This document shows positions 6,646 through 14,631 of a stretch of 24,652 nt of DNA, piece after piece; the first letter of the stretch is position 1, and each line of letters opens with the position of its first letter. Location of the stretch: assembly GCA_943370145.1 (NCBI GenBank), contig CALRPY020000062.1:1-24652 (forward strand), written 5' to 3'. The notes under the pieces are model-generated. The model did no database searches. It was not told where the DNA came from and saw only the letters and a program-made list of their open reading frames with translations. The position numbers were made by a program, and so were the translations under genes. This stretch comes from Ga0077536 sp943370145. GTDB taxonomy: Bacteria; Pseudomonadota; Gammaproteobacteria; Ga0077536.

Positions 6646-8274
6646 ATGAACGTGTTCGGCAGCTTGCGGGTGGGCACCAAGCTCGGCTTCAGTTTCGCGG
6701 TGCTCTGTTCCCTGATCGTGCTGAGCGGGGTGACCGGCTGGTACGGCACGCAGCGCCTCGGCACCGCGCTCGATTTCGTGACGGGGCCCGCGTGGGAGAC
6801 CGCCGACGGCGCGATGGAATCCCAGATCAACCTGCAGCGCGAAGTGCTCGCCGTGTACTCGCTGCTCAATCCCGGCAGCGATGAGGCCGCCGCGCGCGCG
6901 GAACTCGAGGCGGCGCGAGAGGCCGCGGACCGGGCCGTGGTGCGGGTGCAGGCGTCGCGCATCATCCCGGCCGACAAGCTTGCCGGTCTCGCGCGCACGC
7001 TGGCGGATTACCGCGAGGCACGGGACAGTCTGCTGGCGGCCTACGCCGACCTGACGACCACGCCGTCGCAGTTCAGCGCCCCGCGGGGCGTGTTCGATGC
7101 GGCGGCGAATCGTCTCATCGCCTCCCTCACAGAAGTGGAAGCCGCCGGCGACCGCCGGATCGAAGACAACGCCGCGCCGCTCAGGATGCTGCAGAAGAGC
7201 GTCGTCAGCACGCTGTTCGCGGCAACGGCGGTCGGGCTGGTGATCGGCGTGCTGATGACGGTGCTGTCGATCAACACGTTGGCACGGCCGATCGCGGCTA
7301 TCACCGCCCACCTGCAGCGGATCGCCTCGGCCGAGGCGACGCTCGATGCGTGCCTGCCGGAACTCACCGGCGACGAGATTGGCGAGCTCGCACAGGCCTT
7401 CAACAGTTTCGTCGGGCGCATGCGCGCGCTCGTCGTCGAGGTGGCCGACCTGAGCGCCGAGGTCGCCGCCGCGAGCATCCAGCTGTCAGGCGCCACCGAC
7501 ACCGTCAATGCGCACGTCGGCACCCAGCAGCAGCAGGCCGACCACATCGCGACCGCGCTGAGCCAGCTGGCGACGAGCGCGCAGTCCGTCGCCAGCAACA
7601 CGCACAGCGCGAACGAGGCCTCCACCCGTTCCCAGGGCTGTGCCGCCCGCGGGCAGGACGTGATGGGCTCGGTGATGCGCTCGATCTCGACCCTGGCCGA
7701 TGACGTGCAGCTCGCGACCAGCGCCATCCTCGACCTCGAACGCAACAGCGCCGACATCGGCCGCGTGCTCGACGTGATCCGCGCGATTGCCGACCAGACC
7801 AACCTGCTGGCGCTGAATGCCGCGATCGAAGCGGCGCGCGCCGGTGAGCAGGGACGTGGCTTCGCGGTCGTTGCCGACGAAGTCAGGACCCTCGCGCAGC
7901 GGACCGGCGAGTCCACCGCCGAGATCCACCAGATGATCGACGGCCTGCAGACCGCGATCCGTCGGGTCTCCAGTTCGATGGAGCAGAGTCGCGAACAGGC
8001 GGTATCCATGGCGAGCAAGGCCCACGAGGCGGAGGACGCCCTGTCGGCAATCGGCCAGGCGGTACAGCAGAGCCAGCGCCTGAACCTCGAAATCGTCGGC
8101 GCCACCGACGAGCAGCGCAACGTCGCCTCGAACGTGCAGCAGACGGTGATGACGATGCACGGCCACCTGCGGGAAACCGCCGCCGCCGCCGACGAATCCG
8201 TGCGCTCGGCGGCGCGCCTGCGCGATCTCGCGCATCGCCTGCGCGGCAGCCTGGGCGCTTTCCGGGTCGCGTGA
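6646..8274 (+). CDS. Methyl-accepting chemotaxis protein
   Basis: This 542-residue transmembrane chemoreceptor would relay ligand binding to CheA/CheW and flagellar or pilus motors. TM1 is at about 12-31, a helical periplasmic ligand domain of about 150 residues follows, and TM2 is at about 186-210, then a HAMP domain to about 265 and a long coiled-coil signalling domain. The highly conserved hairpin tip DQTNLLALNAAIEAARAGEQ with GRGFAVVADEVR is at about 383-415. The start ATG has GGAG 6 bases upstream (6636-6639). The C terminus ends SLGAFRVA with no NWETF-like CheR/CheB tether. There are no other chemotaxis genes in the window, so it is an orphan receptor. Ligand unknown. Confidence 0.93.
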   Translation: MNVFGSLRVGTKLGFSFAVLCSLIVLSGVTGWYGTQRLGTALDFVTGPAWETADGAMESQINLQREVLAVYSLLNPGSDEAAARAELEAAREAADRAVVRVQASRIIPADKLAGLARTLADYREARDSLLAAYADLTTTPSQFSAPRGVFDAAANRLIASLTEVEAAGDRRIEDNAAPLRMLQKSVVSTLFAATAVGLVIGVLMTVLSINTLARPIAAITAHLQRIASAEATLDACLPELTGDEIGELAQAFNSFVGRMRALVVEVADLSAEVAAASIQLSGATDTVNAHVGTQQQQADHIATALSQLATSAQSVASNTHSANEASTRSQGCAARGQDVMGSVMRSISTLADDVQLATSAILDLERNSADIGRVLDVIRAIADQTNLLALNAAIEAARAGEQGRGFAVVADEVRTLAQRTGESTAEIHQMIDGLQTAIRRVSSSMEQSREQAVSMASKAHEAEDALSAIGQAVQQSQRLNLEIVGATDEQRNVASNVQQTVMTMHGHLRETAAAADESVRSAARLRDLAHRLRGSLGAFRVA

Positions 8275-8412
8275 GCCCCGGCAGCGGAGGGTCGGCCGGC
8301 CCCGAATCGGCCATGGCAGCGTTGCCGCCGATTGACCGCGCGGGCGCCACGCCCGAGACTAGCGGTGCCGGCGCTCAGGCCGGCCACTCCCCCGAGGTCC
8401 CCTGGCTGATCC
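8275..8412. other. Intergenic gap without recognised feature
   Basis: These 138 bases between the chemoreceptor and the Rap1a-like gene are very GC-rich, with short GGCCGGCC-type self-complementary words. I see no convincing promoter, terminator or small gene. GAGG at 8394-8397 is too far from the next ATG to be a good ribosome binding site. Confidence 0.4.
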
Positions 8413-8748
8413 ATGCGTAAAGCACTGGTCGGCGTGCTGCTGTTGTTCGTGACGGGCGGCGCGCAGGCGAATTTTCTCGACGGTTACGAATTGCGCGCGC
8501 GTTGTGAATCGCGGCGCATCGATTTCATCAACACCTGCCTCGGCTATCTGACCGGGATCGCCGACAGCGACGACGCGTCGCCCTCGTGGCGGCTCGCCAA
8601 GAACATGTTCTGCATCCCCCGCGGCGTGACGGCGAGCGAACTGCGCACGACGCTGATCGATTACGTTCACGACCACCCGGAGGAGGAAGACCTCAATGCG
8701 GCGATCCTCGTCGGGAATGCGTTCATCGAGACCTATCCCTGCGACTGA
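8413..8748 (+). CDS. Rap1a/Tai-like small secreted protein
   Basis: This 111-residue protein has a Sec signal peptide (MRKALVGVLLLFVTGGAQA) cleaved near residue 19, leaving an approximately 92-residue periplasmic domain. Four cysteines (C31, C42, C67, C110) and the pattern C-LGYLTGI-x-D, then FCIPRGVTASEL, then a C-terminal AFIETYPC fit the Rap1a/Tai immunity fold, in which the cysteines form disulfides. Founding members neutralise type VI secretion effectors (Ssp1/Tae4 amidases) in the periplasm, but the family also contains many proteins with no such role. No effector or T6SS gene lies nearby, so immunity function is uncertain. The next gene begins 66 bases downstream on the same strand. 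Confidence 0.75.
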   Translation: MRKALVGVLLLFVTGGAQANFLDGYELRARCESRRIDFINTCLGYLTGIADSDDASPSWRLAKNMFCIPRGVTASELRTTLIDYVHDHPEEEDLNAAILVGNAFIETYPCD

Positions 8749-8814
8749 CCTGGCCGGTCCGAGAGCGTGCGCCCGGCCTGCCGCGCGCGCCGTCGCGCTG
8801 CGCGCGAAGCGCGG

Positions 8815-9600
8815 ATGACGGGTCGTTTCAGCGATCATTTCGGCCACGTCGCAGGCGACTACGCGCGCTTCCGGCCGCGCTATCCCGCCGAACTGTTCGA
8901 GTGGCTGGCGGGCCGGTGCATGCACACCGGCCTCGCGTGGGACTGCGCCTGCGGCAGCGGGCAGGCCACCGCGCCGCTGGCGAGGTACTTCACGCGCGTC
9001 GTCGGCACGGATGCGAGCCGGTCGCAGCTCGCACACGCACCGTATCTCCCGAACGTCGAGTGGCGTTGCGCGCCGGCTGAACGCAGCGGTCTGGCCGACG
9101 CGACGGTGGACCTCGTCACCGTCGCCCAGGCCCTGCACTGGCTGCCGCTCGCGGCCTTCCATGCCGAGGTGGCGCGGGTGCTGAAGCCGGGCGGCGTGTT
9201 CGCGACCGTTTCCTACGGCAGGATGAGCGTCGACGCGCCGGCGCTCGACGCGCTCGTCCAGCACTACCATGATGTGGTCGTCGGGCCGTGGTGGCCGCCC
9301 GAGCGTCGCCACGTGGTGGACGGTTACCGCGACCTGCCGTTTCCGTACGTGCAGCTGCCGGCGCCCGCGTTCTCGATGGCGGTGCGCTGGTCGCCGGCCG
9401 AACTGCTCGGCTACCTGCGCAGCTGGTCGGCCAGCGCGGCATGCCACGCGGCCCGTGGCCAGGACCCCGTCGAGACCTTCGCGCACGAACTGGCAGCGTG
9501 CTGGCCGGCCGGAGAATCGACAATCGACGTGCGCTGGCCGATGCGCATCCGCGTCGGCCACAAGCCGCACTTAATCATCAAGCCGGAGGCATCGACATGA
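8815..9600 (+). CDS. Class I SAM-dependent methyltransferase (type 11, Tam-like)
   Basis: This 261-residue cytosolic Rossmann-fold methyltransferase has SAM motif I WDCACGSGQAT (42-52), an acidic residue at D66 in VVGTDAS for the ribose hydroxyls, and the post-motif VDLVTVAQALHWLPLAAFHAEVARVLKPGG. The AQALHW segment resembles trans-aconitate-methyltransferase-like small-molecule methyltransferases, but substrate cannot be read from sequence. I chose ATG 8815 because the SGRFSDHFG-like N terminus characteristic of the family starts there; the frame is open upstream to 8767 but encodes only an Arg-rich tail. The stop TGA overlaps the next gene's ATG (ATGA), so translation is coupled to the DUF1993 gene. 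Confidence 0.88.
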   Translation: MTGRFSDHFGHVAGDYARFRPRYPAELFEWLAGRCMHTGLAWDCACGSGQATAPLARYFTRVVGTDASRSQLAHAPYLPNVEWRCAPAERSGLADATVDLVTVAQALHWLPLAAFHAEVARVLKPGGVFATVSYGRMSVDAPALDALVQHYHDVVVGPWWPPERRHVVDGYRDLPFPYVQLPAPAFSMAVRWSPAELLGYLRSWSASAACHAARGQDPVETFAHELAACWPAGESTIDVRWPMRIRVGHKPHLIIKPEAST

Positions 9601-10097
9601 ATCTCTACGATCAGACCGTTCCCGCGTTCACCCGCATGCTCGTCAATCTCTCGACCTTGCTCGACAAGGCCCAGGCGCATGCCGAGGCCGCGAAATTCGA
9701 CCCGTCCGCACTGCTCGGCGCACGCCTCTTTCCGGACATGTTCGCGCTGACCCGCCAGGTGCAGCTTGCGACCGATTTCGCGAAGGGCGCCTGCGCGCGC
9801 CTCGCCGGGCAGGAAGTGCCGCGCTGGGAGGACGTCGAAACGACGGTGCCGGAATTGCAGGCACGCATCCGCAAGGCGCTCGACTACCTGGCAGGCATGC
9901 CCCGGGCGGCGTTTGACGATGCGGCGGCGCGTGCCATCGAACTGAAGACGCCTGCCGGCAATTTCCAGTTCAACGGCGCATCCTTCGTGCAGCAGTGGGC
10001 GTTGCCGAACTTCTACTTCCACGTGGCGACCGCCTACAACCTGCTGCGGCACAACGGCGTGCCGATCGGCAAGCTGGATTTCCTCGGTCCGCTCTGA
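9597..10097 (+). CDS. DUF1993 family protein
   Basis: This 166-residue soluble, mostly helical protein starts at an ATG that overlaps the methyltransferase stop by 4 bases. It opens with MNLYDQTVPAFTRMLVNLSTLLDKA and contains a PDMFALTRQVQLATDFAKG segment, then near the C terminus FVQQWALPNFYFHVATAYNLLRHNGVPIGKLDFLG; these are hallmarks of DUF1993. The fold resembles DinB-like four-helix bundles, with H139 and N145 in the last helix as possible ligands. Function is unknown. Coupling to a methyltransferase hints at a shared role, but DUF1993 genes occur in many contexts. Confidence 0.85.
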   Translation: MNLYDQTVPAFTRMLVNLSTLLDKAQAHAEAAKFDPSALLGARLFPDMFALTRQVQLATDFAKGACARLAGQEVPRWEDVETTVPELQARIRKALDYLAGMPRAAFDDAAARAIELKTPAGNFQFNGASFVQQWALPNFYFHVATAYNLLRHNGVPIGKLDFLGPL

Positions 10098-10119
10098 GCG
10101 GGCGCGACGGACCCGCTCA
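10095..10119. terminator. Bidirectional hairpin containing both convergent stop codons
   Basis: TGAGCGGG (10095-10102) and CCCGCTCA (10112-10119) form a perfect 8-bp stem around a 9-base loop. The first three bases are the plus-strand stop of the DUF1993 gene, and the last three are the minus-strand stop of the following methyltransferase gene. The placement fits a shared terminator for convergent operons, though T-tracts are absent. Confidence 0.6.
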
Positions 10120-10749
10120 GCCCGGCGGGCGCGCGCGCCACACGCTGGCGAGCCACGGCTGCTGCTCGCGCGGCAGGCCGGGCGGGCGGAAGTAGTGCCG
10201 GATTTCGTCGAAGCCGGCCGTCGTGACGATGGCCTGCCAGCGTTCGAGATCGTAATAGGCGCCGTAGCGCAGGCCGTTCCAGCCTTCCCGGTTGTCGCCA
10301 CGCGGGTTCGACGCGAACAGCACGCCACGCGGCCGGAGGCAGGCATGCAGGCGCGCCAGCACGTCCGGAAGCGCCGCGCTCGGCACGTGGAAGAGCGTGG
10401 CGTTGGCAAAGATGCCGTCGAAGCGACCGCCCGGCAGATCGAGATCGAGGAAATCCTGCTGCCAGACCTCGCAGCCACTGTGGCTGCGCGCCATCTCGAC
10501 GAAGGGCGCAGCGCCGTCGAGTCCCACCGCGTGATGGCCGCGCTCGACGAAGCGCCTCAGATCACGTCCCGGTCCGCAGCCGAAATCGAGGATCTCGAAC
10601 GGTGGCTCGCCCTCGAGTGCCGCGAGCAGCGCGTCGATGTTCTGCTCGACGTCATGATCCAGGGTGCCGTCGCGATAGCGAACCGCATTGAGTGCATAGT
10701 GTCCGATGGTCTGCGTCGAGATGGCCGACCAGTCCGTTCCGCGCGTCAT
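10117..10749 (-). CDS. Class I SAM-dependent methyltransferase
   Basis: About 210 residues with SAM motif I ILDFGCGPGRD (53-63), acidic D78 in AVGLDGA, and a motif FDGIFANATLFHVP followed by RLHACLRPRGVLFASNPRGDNREGW. The tail, ending in a GFDEIRHYFRPPGLP-type strand, is like small-molecule methyltransferases related to UbiE/tellurite-type enzymes; the substrate is not evident. I prefer ATG 10749 with GGGAG 10 bases upstream; a TTG at 10773 would overlap the upstream stop by 4 bases and add eight residues. It is the last gene of the minus-strand TetR-DUF62-methyltransferase group. Confidence 0.88.
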   Translation of the reverse strand: MTRGTDWSAISTQTIGHYALNAVRYRDGTLDHDVEQNIDALLAALEGEPPFEILDFGCGPGRDLRRFVERGHHAVGLDGAAPFVEMARSHSGCEVWQQDFLDLDLPGGRFDGIFANATLFHVPSAALPDVLARLHACLRPRGVLFASNPRGDNREGWNGLRYGAYYDLERWQAIVTTAGFDEIRHYFRPPGLPREQQPWLASVWRARPPG

Positions 10750-10769
10750 CGTCGAAGCACTCCCAGCGC

Positions 10770-11576
10770 TCAAGCCAGGTCCGCGACGAGCACCGGGCCA
10801 CCCCTGCCCAGCCCCAGCATTTCCGCGGCATTGCGTTCGGCGGCCGCGATCTCGAGCACGTCGAATGAGTTGACCAGCGCCAGCAGCGCCCCCGGCGCCA
10901 CGTCGCGGTAGGTCCGGTGCAGCGCGATGCGGTGGCCGGCCGCGCGCACTTCGGGTCGCGCGAATTTCGCGAGATCGGCCGCTTCGATGTTGGTGATGAG
11001 GTTGCCGAAGTGATCGCTGGTGATGACCACGCCGTGCAGTTCGCGCCCGCGGAGTTCCGGGGGCTCGATGAGCGACGGCACGTAGTCCTGCGTCGGGTTG
11101 CCCAGCGAAGCGGGCACGGCGCGCCCTGCCGCGAGTTCCGCCGCGAGCGGTGAGAAGAGATCCCGGCCGTGGAAGGTCGCGCTCAGGCGGTCGATGCCGA
11201 GACTGCGCAGCCGCGCGTGCTCGATCTTGTAGACCGTGCCCTGGACACGGTCGACGACACCGGCGAGCAGCCCGTTGTCCGGTGCGAGGAACGCATGGCC
11301 GTCGCCGACCACCAGCAGCACGTCGCGATCCGTGCCGACACCGGGGTCGACGACCGCGAGGTGCACCGTGCCGGGCGGGAAGTAGTGATACGAGCGCTCC
11401 AGCCAGAAACCCGCCTCGGCCGGCCAGTGCACGTACGCCTCATGCGTCAGGTCGATGATCTGCGCGCGGGGCAGGCGGCTGACGATGACGCCCTTCATGG
11501 TGCCGACAAACGGGCCCCGATGGCCGAAGTCGGTGGTGATCGTAATGACGCCCGATGGTTCGAAGACTGCGTTCAC
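10770..11576 (-). CDS. SAM hydroxide adenosyltransferase (DUF62, SAM hydrolase)
   Basis: This 268-residue cytosolic enzyme belongs to the family that hydrolyses S-adenosylmethionine to adenosine and methionine, a relative of fluorinase and chlorinase. The N terminus has ITITTDFGHRGPFVGTMKG. D77, R84 and H136 (VVDPGVGTDR, FHGRDLF) match the D68-R75-H127 water-activating triad of archaeal PH0463 with exactly the same spacing of 7 and 52, so it should be a hydrolase and not a halogenase. The C-terminal domain contains VITSDHFGNLITNI. The start is GTG at 11576 behind a strong GAGGAGG. It lies between a TetR gene (43-base gap) and a SAM methyltransferase. Confidence 0.92.
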   Translation of the reverse strand: MNAVFEPSGVITITTDFGHRGPFVGTMKGVIVSRLPRAQIIDLTHEAYVHWPAEAGFWLERSYHYFPPGTVHLAVVDPGVGTDRDVLLVVGDGHAFLAPDNGLLAGVVDRVQGTVYKIEHARLRSLGIDRLSATFHGRDLFSPLAAELAAGRAVPASLGNPTQDYVPSLIEPPELRGRELHGVVITSDHFGNLITNIEAADLAKFARPEVRAAGHRIALHRTYRDVAPGALLALVNSFDVLEIAAAERNAAEMLGLGRGGPVLVADLA

Positions 11577-11619
11577 GGTGCCTCCTCGGCGTTCGTCGAA
11601 ACGGGTGACGCAGTCCTCG

Positions 11620-12273
11620 TCACCCGCGCGCCAGGCGTTCGAAGCCGGCGGCGAGGAAGGGGATCATGCGCGCGTAGATCTTGTCCAGCGCACCGGATTT
11701 GCAACGCCCGCGGGAGAGGGTGTCGATGCGGCCGGTCTCCGCGAAGGTCATCGTCATCGCGCCGACCATGAAATGGAAGCCCCAGTAGATGTTGCGGACG
11801 TCCGCGCCCGGCAACGCGCGCTTCACGCCCTTGATGAAGGCCTCGGCGACCGGGTCGAACTGGGTGTGCATCACGGCCTGCGTCCAGCGTTCGGAGTTCG
11901 CAATCTGCGCGATCAGGCGCGCATAGCTCTTCCAGCCGGGCCCGCCGCGCAGGCTTTTTTCCATGAACGGTCGTGCGAAGGCGTCGATGAGCCCTTCCAG
12001 CGTGGGTGGGTCTGGCAGCGCAGCAAACAGCGCCATGCGTTCACGGTTCAATTCGTCGGCGCGTCGCTGCACCACCGCGAGGAAAAGGTCGCTCTTGGGG
12101 CCGAAATGATAGTTCGCAAGCGCCAGTTCCACGCCGGCCGCGCTGGTGATCCGGCGCAGCGAAACGCCGTCATAGCCGGCGTCCGCAAACAGCTTTTCGG
12201 CGGCATCGAGGATGCGGTCCTTGGTCGGAACGGGCGGTGGCTTGGCCTTCATCGCGGCGCCGGTGTTGAACAT
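11620..12273 (-). CDS. TetR family transcriptional regulator
   Basis: This 217-residue regulator has an N-terminal helix-turn-helix at about 18-65 (TKDRILDAAEKLFADAGYDGVSLRRIT, then AGVELALANYHFGPKSDLFLAVV), typical of TetR repressors, and a helical ligand-binding C-terminal domain with conserved-looking YWGFHFMVGAMTMTFAETGRI. Two starts are possible, ATG 12273 and ATG 12252; neither has a clear Shine-Dalgarno. It is divergent from the hydantoinase-type genes across about 230 bases and heads the DUF62 group, so it probably controls one or both. A candidate operator lies at 12421-12445. Ligand unknown. Confidence 0.9.
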   Translation of the reverse strand: MFNTGAAMKAKPPPVPTKDRILDAAEKLFADAGYDGVSLRRITSAAGVELALANYHFGPKSDLFLAVVQRRADELNRERMALFAALPDPPTLEGLIDAFARPFMEKSLRGGPGWKSYARLIAQIANSERWTQAVMHTQFDPVAEAFIKGVKRALPGADVRNIYWGFHFMVGAMTMTFAETGRIDTLSRGRCKSGALDKIYARMIPFLAAGFERLARG

Positions 12274-12420
12274 TCGTTGAAATTCTAAAGCAAAGACCGG
12301 CGCGTCGGTGCCACGGCGCCATCCAGTCCCCCGCTCTCATCCGGGTACCACCTCCCTTATGTGCAGTCACCCTGCCCACACCGGATGGTGCGTCGCCGCA
12401 AAACCTGTCCGGCTTGCGGC

Positions 12421-12445
12421 CGAATTGAACGATCGTATAAATTCG
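12421..12445. promoter_or_regulatory. Candidate TetR operator
   Basis: Arms CGAATT (12421-12426) and AATTCG (12440-12445) flank the palindromic core ACGATCGT (12429-12436), with centres half a base apart. The AT-rich block stands out in the divergent promoter of the TetR and HyuA genes, where a TetR repressor would be expected to bind. No footprint or repeat of the site is visible to confirm it. Confidence 0.4.
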
Positions 12446-12449
12446 AAAA

Positions 12450-12469
12450 CCGGTGCCCCGACGCACCGG
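12450..12469 (+). promoter_or_regulatory. Leader hairpin upstream of hyuA
   Basis: CCGGTGC and GCACCGG form a perfect 7-bp stem around the loop CCCGAC, 36 bases before the hyuA ATG. It is not followed by a T-tract, so it is more likely a leader structure or chance in GC-rich DNA than an attenuator. Confidence 0.35.
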
Positions 12470-12505
12470 GCACTCCTTCAACGAAGCAACGGCAAAGCGA
12501 ACCCT

Positions 12506-14620
12506 ATGTCTTCCTATCTCTGCGGCCTCGACATTGGCGGCACGTTCACGGACTGTGTACTCATCGACGACGGCGGGCGACTGACGATTTCGAAGGCCCC
12601 GTCGACCCCCGGCAATTTCGCCGACGGTGTGCTCGAGGCGCTGAAGCGCGCCGGGGAGCGCGTCGGGCTCGAACTGCCGGCATTGCTCAAGTCGATCACG
12701 ATGCTCGCGCACGGCACGACCGCCGGCACCAATGCGATCATCCAGCGCCGCGGCGCGAAGGTCGGGCTGCTGACGACGCGCGGCCACAATGATGTCATCC
12801 ACATCATGCGCGGTTCGCGCGGCCTGTCGGGCCAGGACATCAAGCTGATCGTGCACATCCCGGAAAGCAGCAAGCCGGAGCCGATCATCCCGAAGCGACT
12901 CATCCGCGGGGTGTCCGAGCGCGTCGACTGCTTCGGCAAGGTGGTCGTGGAGCTCAACGAGGACGAGGCGCGGCAGGCCATCCGCGAGCTGGTCGACGAG
13001 GGCTGCGAGGCGCTTGCCGTCTGCTTCCTGTGGTCCTTCCTCGAGCCGAAACACGAGAAGCGGGTCAAGGAAATCGCGGCGGAGATCGCGCCGCAGCTCT
13101 ACGTGACCTGCTCCTGCGAGCTCGCGCCGAAGTGGGGCGAATATGAGCGCACCACCGCCGTCGCGCTGAACGCCTACATCGGTCCGCTGACCGTCAACTA
13201 CGTGACGAACCTGGACCAGCGCCTGAAAGACATGGGCTACAAGCCGCCGCTGCAGATCACGCAGTGCGCGGGCGGGACGATTTCGGTACGCAAGGCGCGC
13301 GAAGCGCCGCTGCTGACGCTGGACTCCGGCCCCGTGTCCGGCGTGACCGGCTCGCAGTACCTCGGCCAGGTGATGAACGAGAAGAACATCATCACGACCG
13401 ACATGGGCGGCACCTCCTTCGACGTCGGCGTCATCCATGACGGCCAGGCGGTGGTGTCGTACAAGAGCCTCGTCCACCAGTACGAATACTTCCTGCCGAA
13501 GGTCGACGTGCAGACCATGGGCACCGGCGGCGGCAGCAAGGTGTGGATCGACAAGACCACGCGCACGCTGCGCGTCGGCCCGCAGAGTGCGGGTGCCGTG
13601 CCCGGCCCGATCTGCTACCGCCGCGGCGGCGAAGTGCCGACGACGACCGATGCCGACGTCGTGCTCGGCTACCTGGACGCCGACAACTTCGCCGGCGGCA
13701 CGATGAGCCTCGACAAGGAAGGCGCGACGCGCGGCCTGCAGGCGCTGGCCGACGAACTCGGCATGGGCCTCTACGAGCTTGCGAGCGGTGTCGCGCAGAT
13801 CGCCGAGTTCCAGATGGCCGACCTCGTGCGCAAGGCGACCATCCAGAAGGGCCTGGATCCGCGCGAGTTCGTGCTGTTCGCGTTCGGGGGCGCCGGCCCG
13901 GTGCACATGGCGGTGACCGCGCGCGAGGCGGGCATCAAGCGCGTCGTCGTGCCGCAGGGTGACACGGCTTCGACCTGGTGCGCGTTCGGCGCGGCCTCGG
14001 CCGACACGCTGCACGTGAACGAGCAGGTGCGAATCATGTCCTCGCCCTTCGAGGTGGCGAAGATCAACGCGGTGCTCGCCGAACTCGCCGCGAAGGGCAG
14101 GGCGCAGCTCGAGGAGGACGGCATCCCGGCGGATGCCCAGGCCTTCCGCTATTCAATCGACATGCGCCATCGTGGCCAGATCAACGAGGTCGAGGTCGAT
14201 CTCGACAAGCCGGCGCTCGCCGAGGGCGACCTCGACGACCTCCGTGCGCGCTTCGTGCGCCGCTACGAGCAGCTCTATGGCCACGGCGCATCACTGCCCG
14301 GCGCGCGGCTCGAGTGCGTCACTTTTCGCGTGCGGGCGAGCGCGCAGTCGCGCAAGCCGAGCCTCGTCGCCGCGCAGACCCTCACGCGTGACGTGCCGGC
14401 GGACGCGAAGACCGGGGAGCGCATGATCTACTGGGCCGAATGGAAGAAGCAGGCGTCGAGCCCGATCTACGACGGGTACAGGCTCCTGCCTGGCAACGTC
14501 ATCGAAGGACCCTGCGTCATCGAGACGACCACCACCTCCATCGTGGTCCATCCGGGCCAGCGCGTCGAAGTCGACGCGCTGCGCAACTTCGTCATCGACA
14601 CCGACGCCCAGGCCGTCTGA
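12506..14620 (+). CDS. hyuA: Hydantoinase/oxoprolinase A subunit (acetone-carboxylase beta-like)
   Basis: This 704-residue cytosolic subunit belongs to the ATP-dependent HyuA group, which phosphorylates a carbonyl or amide substrate in hydantoinases, 5-oxoprolinases and acetone/acetophenone carboxylases. The N-terminal ASKHA-type phosphate loop is GLDIGGTFTD (7-16). It is followed by LAHGTTAGTNAIIQRRGAKVGLLTTRG, a second DMGGTSFDVGV (299-309), GPQSAGAVPGPICYRRGG, TTTDADVVLGYLD and FAFGGAGPVHM. The start is ATG 12506; the reading frame is open further upstream to 12308, but homology-like sequence begins with MSSYLCGLD. No good Shine-Dalgarno is seen. The partner HyuB follows after 11 bases. 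The true substrate (hydantoin, oxoproline, acetone or aryl ketone) cannot be told from sequence. Confidence 0.88.
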   Translation: MSSYLCGLDIGGTFTDCVLIDDGGRLTISKAPSTPGNFADGVLEALKRAGERVGLELPALLKSITMLAHGTTAGTNAIIQRRGAKVGLLTTRGHNDVIHIMRGSRGLSGQDIKLIVHIPESSKPEPIIPKRLIRGVSERVDCFGKVVVELNEDEARQAIRELVDEGCEALAVCFLWSFLEPKHEKRVKEIAAEIAPQLYVTCSCELAPKWGEYERTTAVALNAYIGPLTVNYVTNLDQRLKDMGYKPPLQITQCAGGTISVRKAREAPLLTLDSGPVSGVTGSQYLGQVMNEKNIITTDMGGTSFDVGVIHDGQAVVSYKSLVHQYEYFLPKVDVQTMGTGGGSKVWIDKTTRTLRVGPQSAGAVPGPICYRRGGEVPTTTDADVVLGYLDADNFAGGTMSLDKEGATRGLQALADELGMGLYELASGVAQIAEFQMADLVRKATIQKGLDPREFVLFAFGGAGPVHMAVTAREAGIKRVVVPQGDTASTWCAFGAASADTLHVNEQVRIMSSPFEVAKINAVLAELAAKGRAQLEEDGIPADAQAFRYSIDMRHRGQINEVEVDLDKPALAEGDLDDLRARFVRRYEQLYGHGASLPGARLECVTFRVRASAQSRKPSLVAAQTLTRDVPADAKTGERMIYWAEWKKQASSPIYDGYRLLPGNVIEGPCVIETTTTSIVVHPGQRVEVDALRNFVIDTDAQAV

Positions 14621-14631
14621 GAGGTATTGTC

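Noticed and set aside
8413..8748. Type VI effector-immunity pair
   Set aside because: No effector candidate adjoins it; the downstream gene is a SAM methyltransferase.
10770..11576. Fluorinase or chlorinase
   Set aside because: The Asp-Arg-His hydrolase triad is intact with family spacing, which marks the SAM-hydrolysing branch.
12170..14014. 614-residue minus-strand frame opposite hyuA
   Set aside because: Antisense shadow; hyuA has all family motifs while this frame has none.
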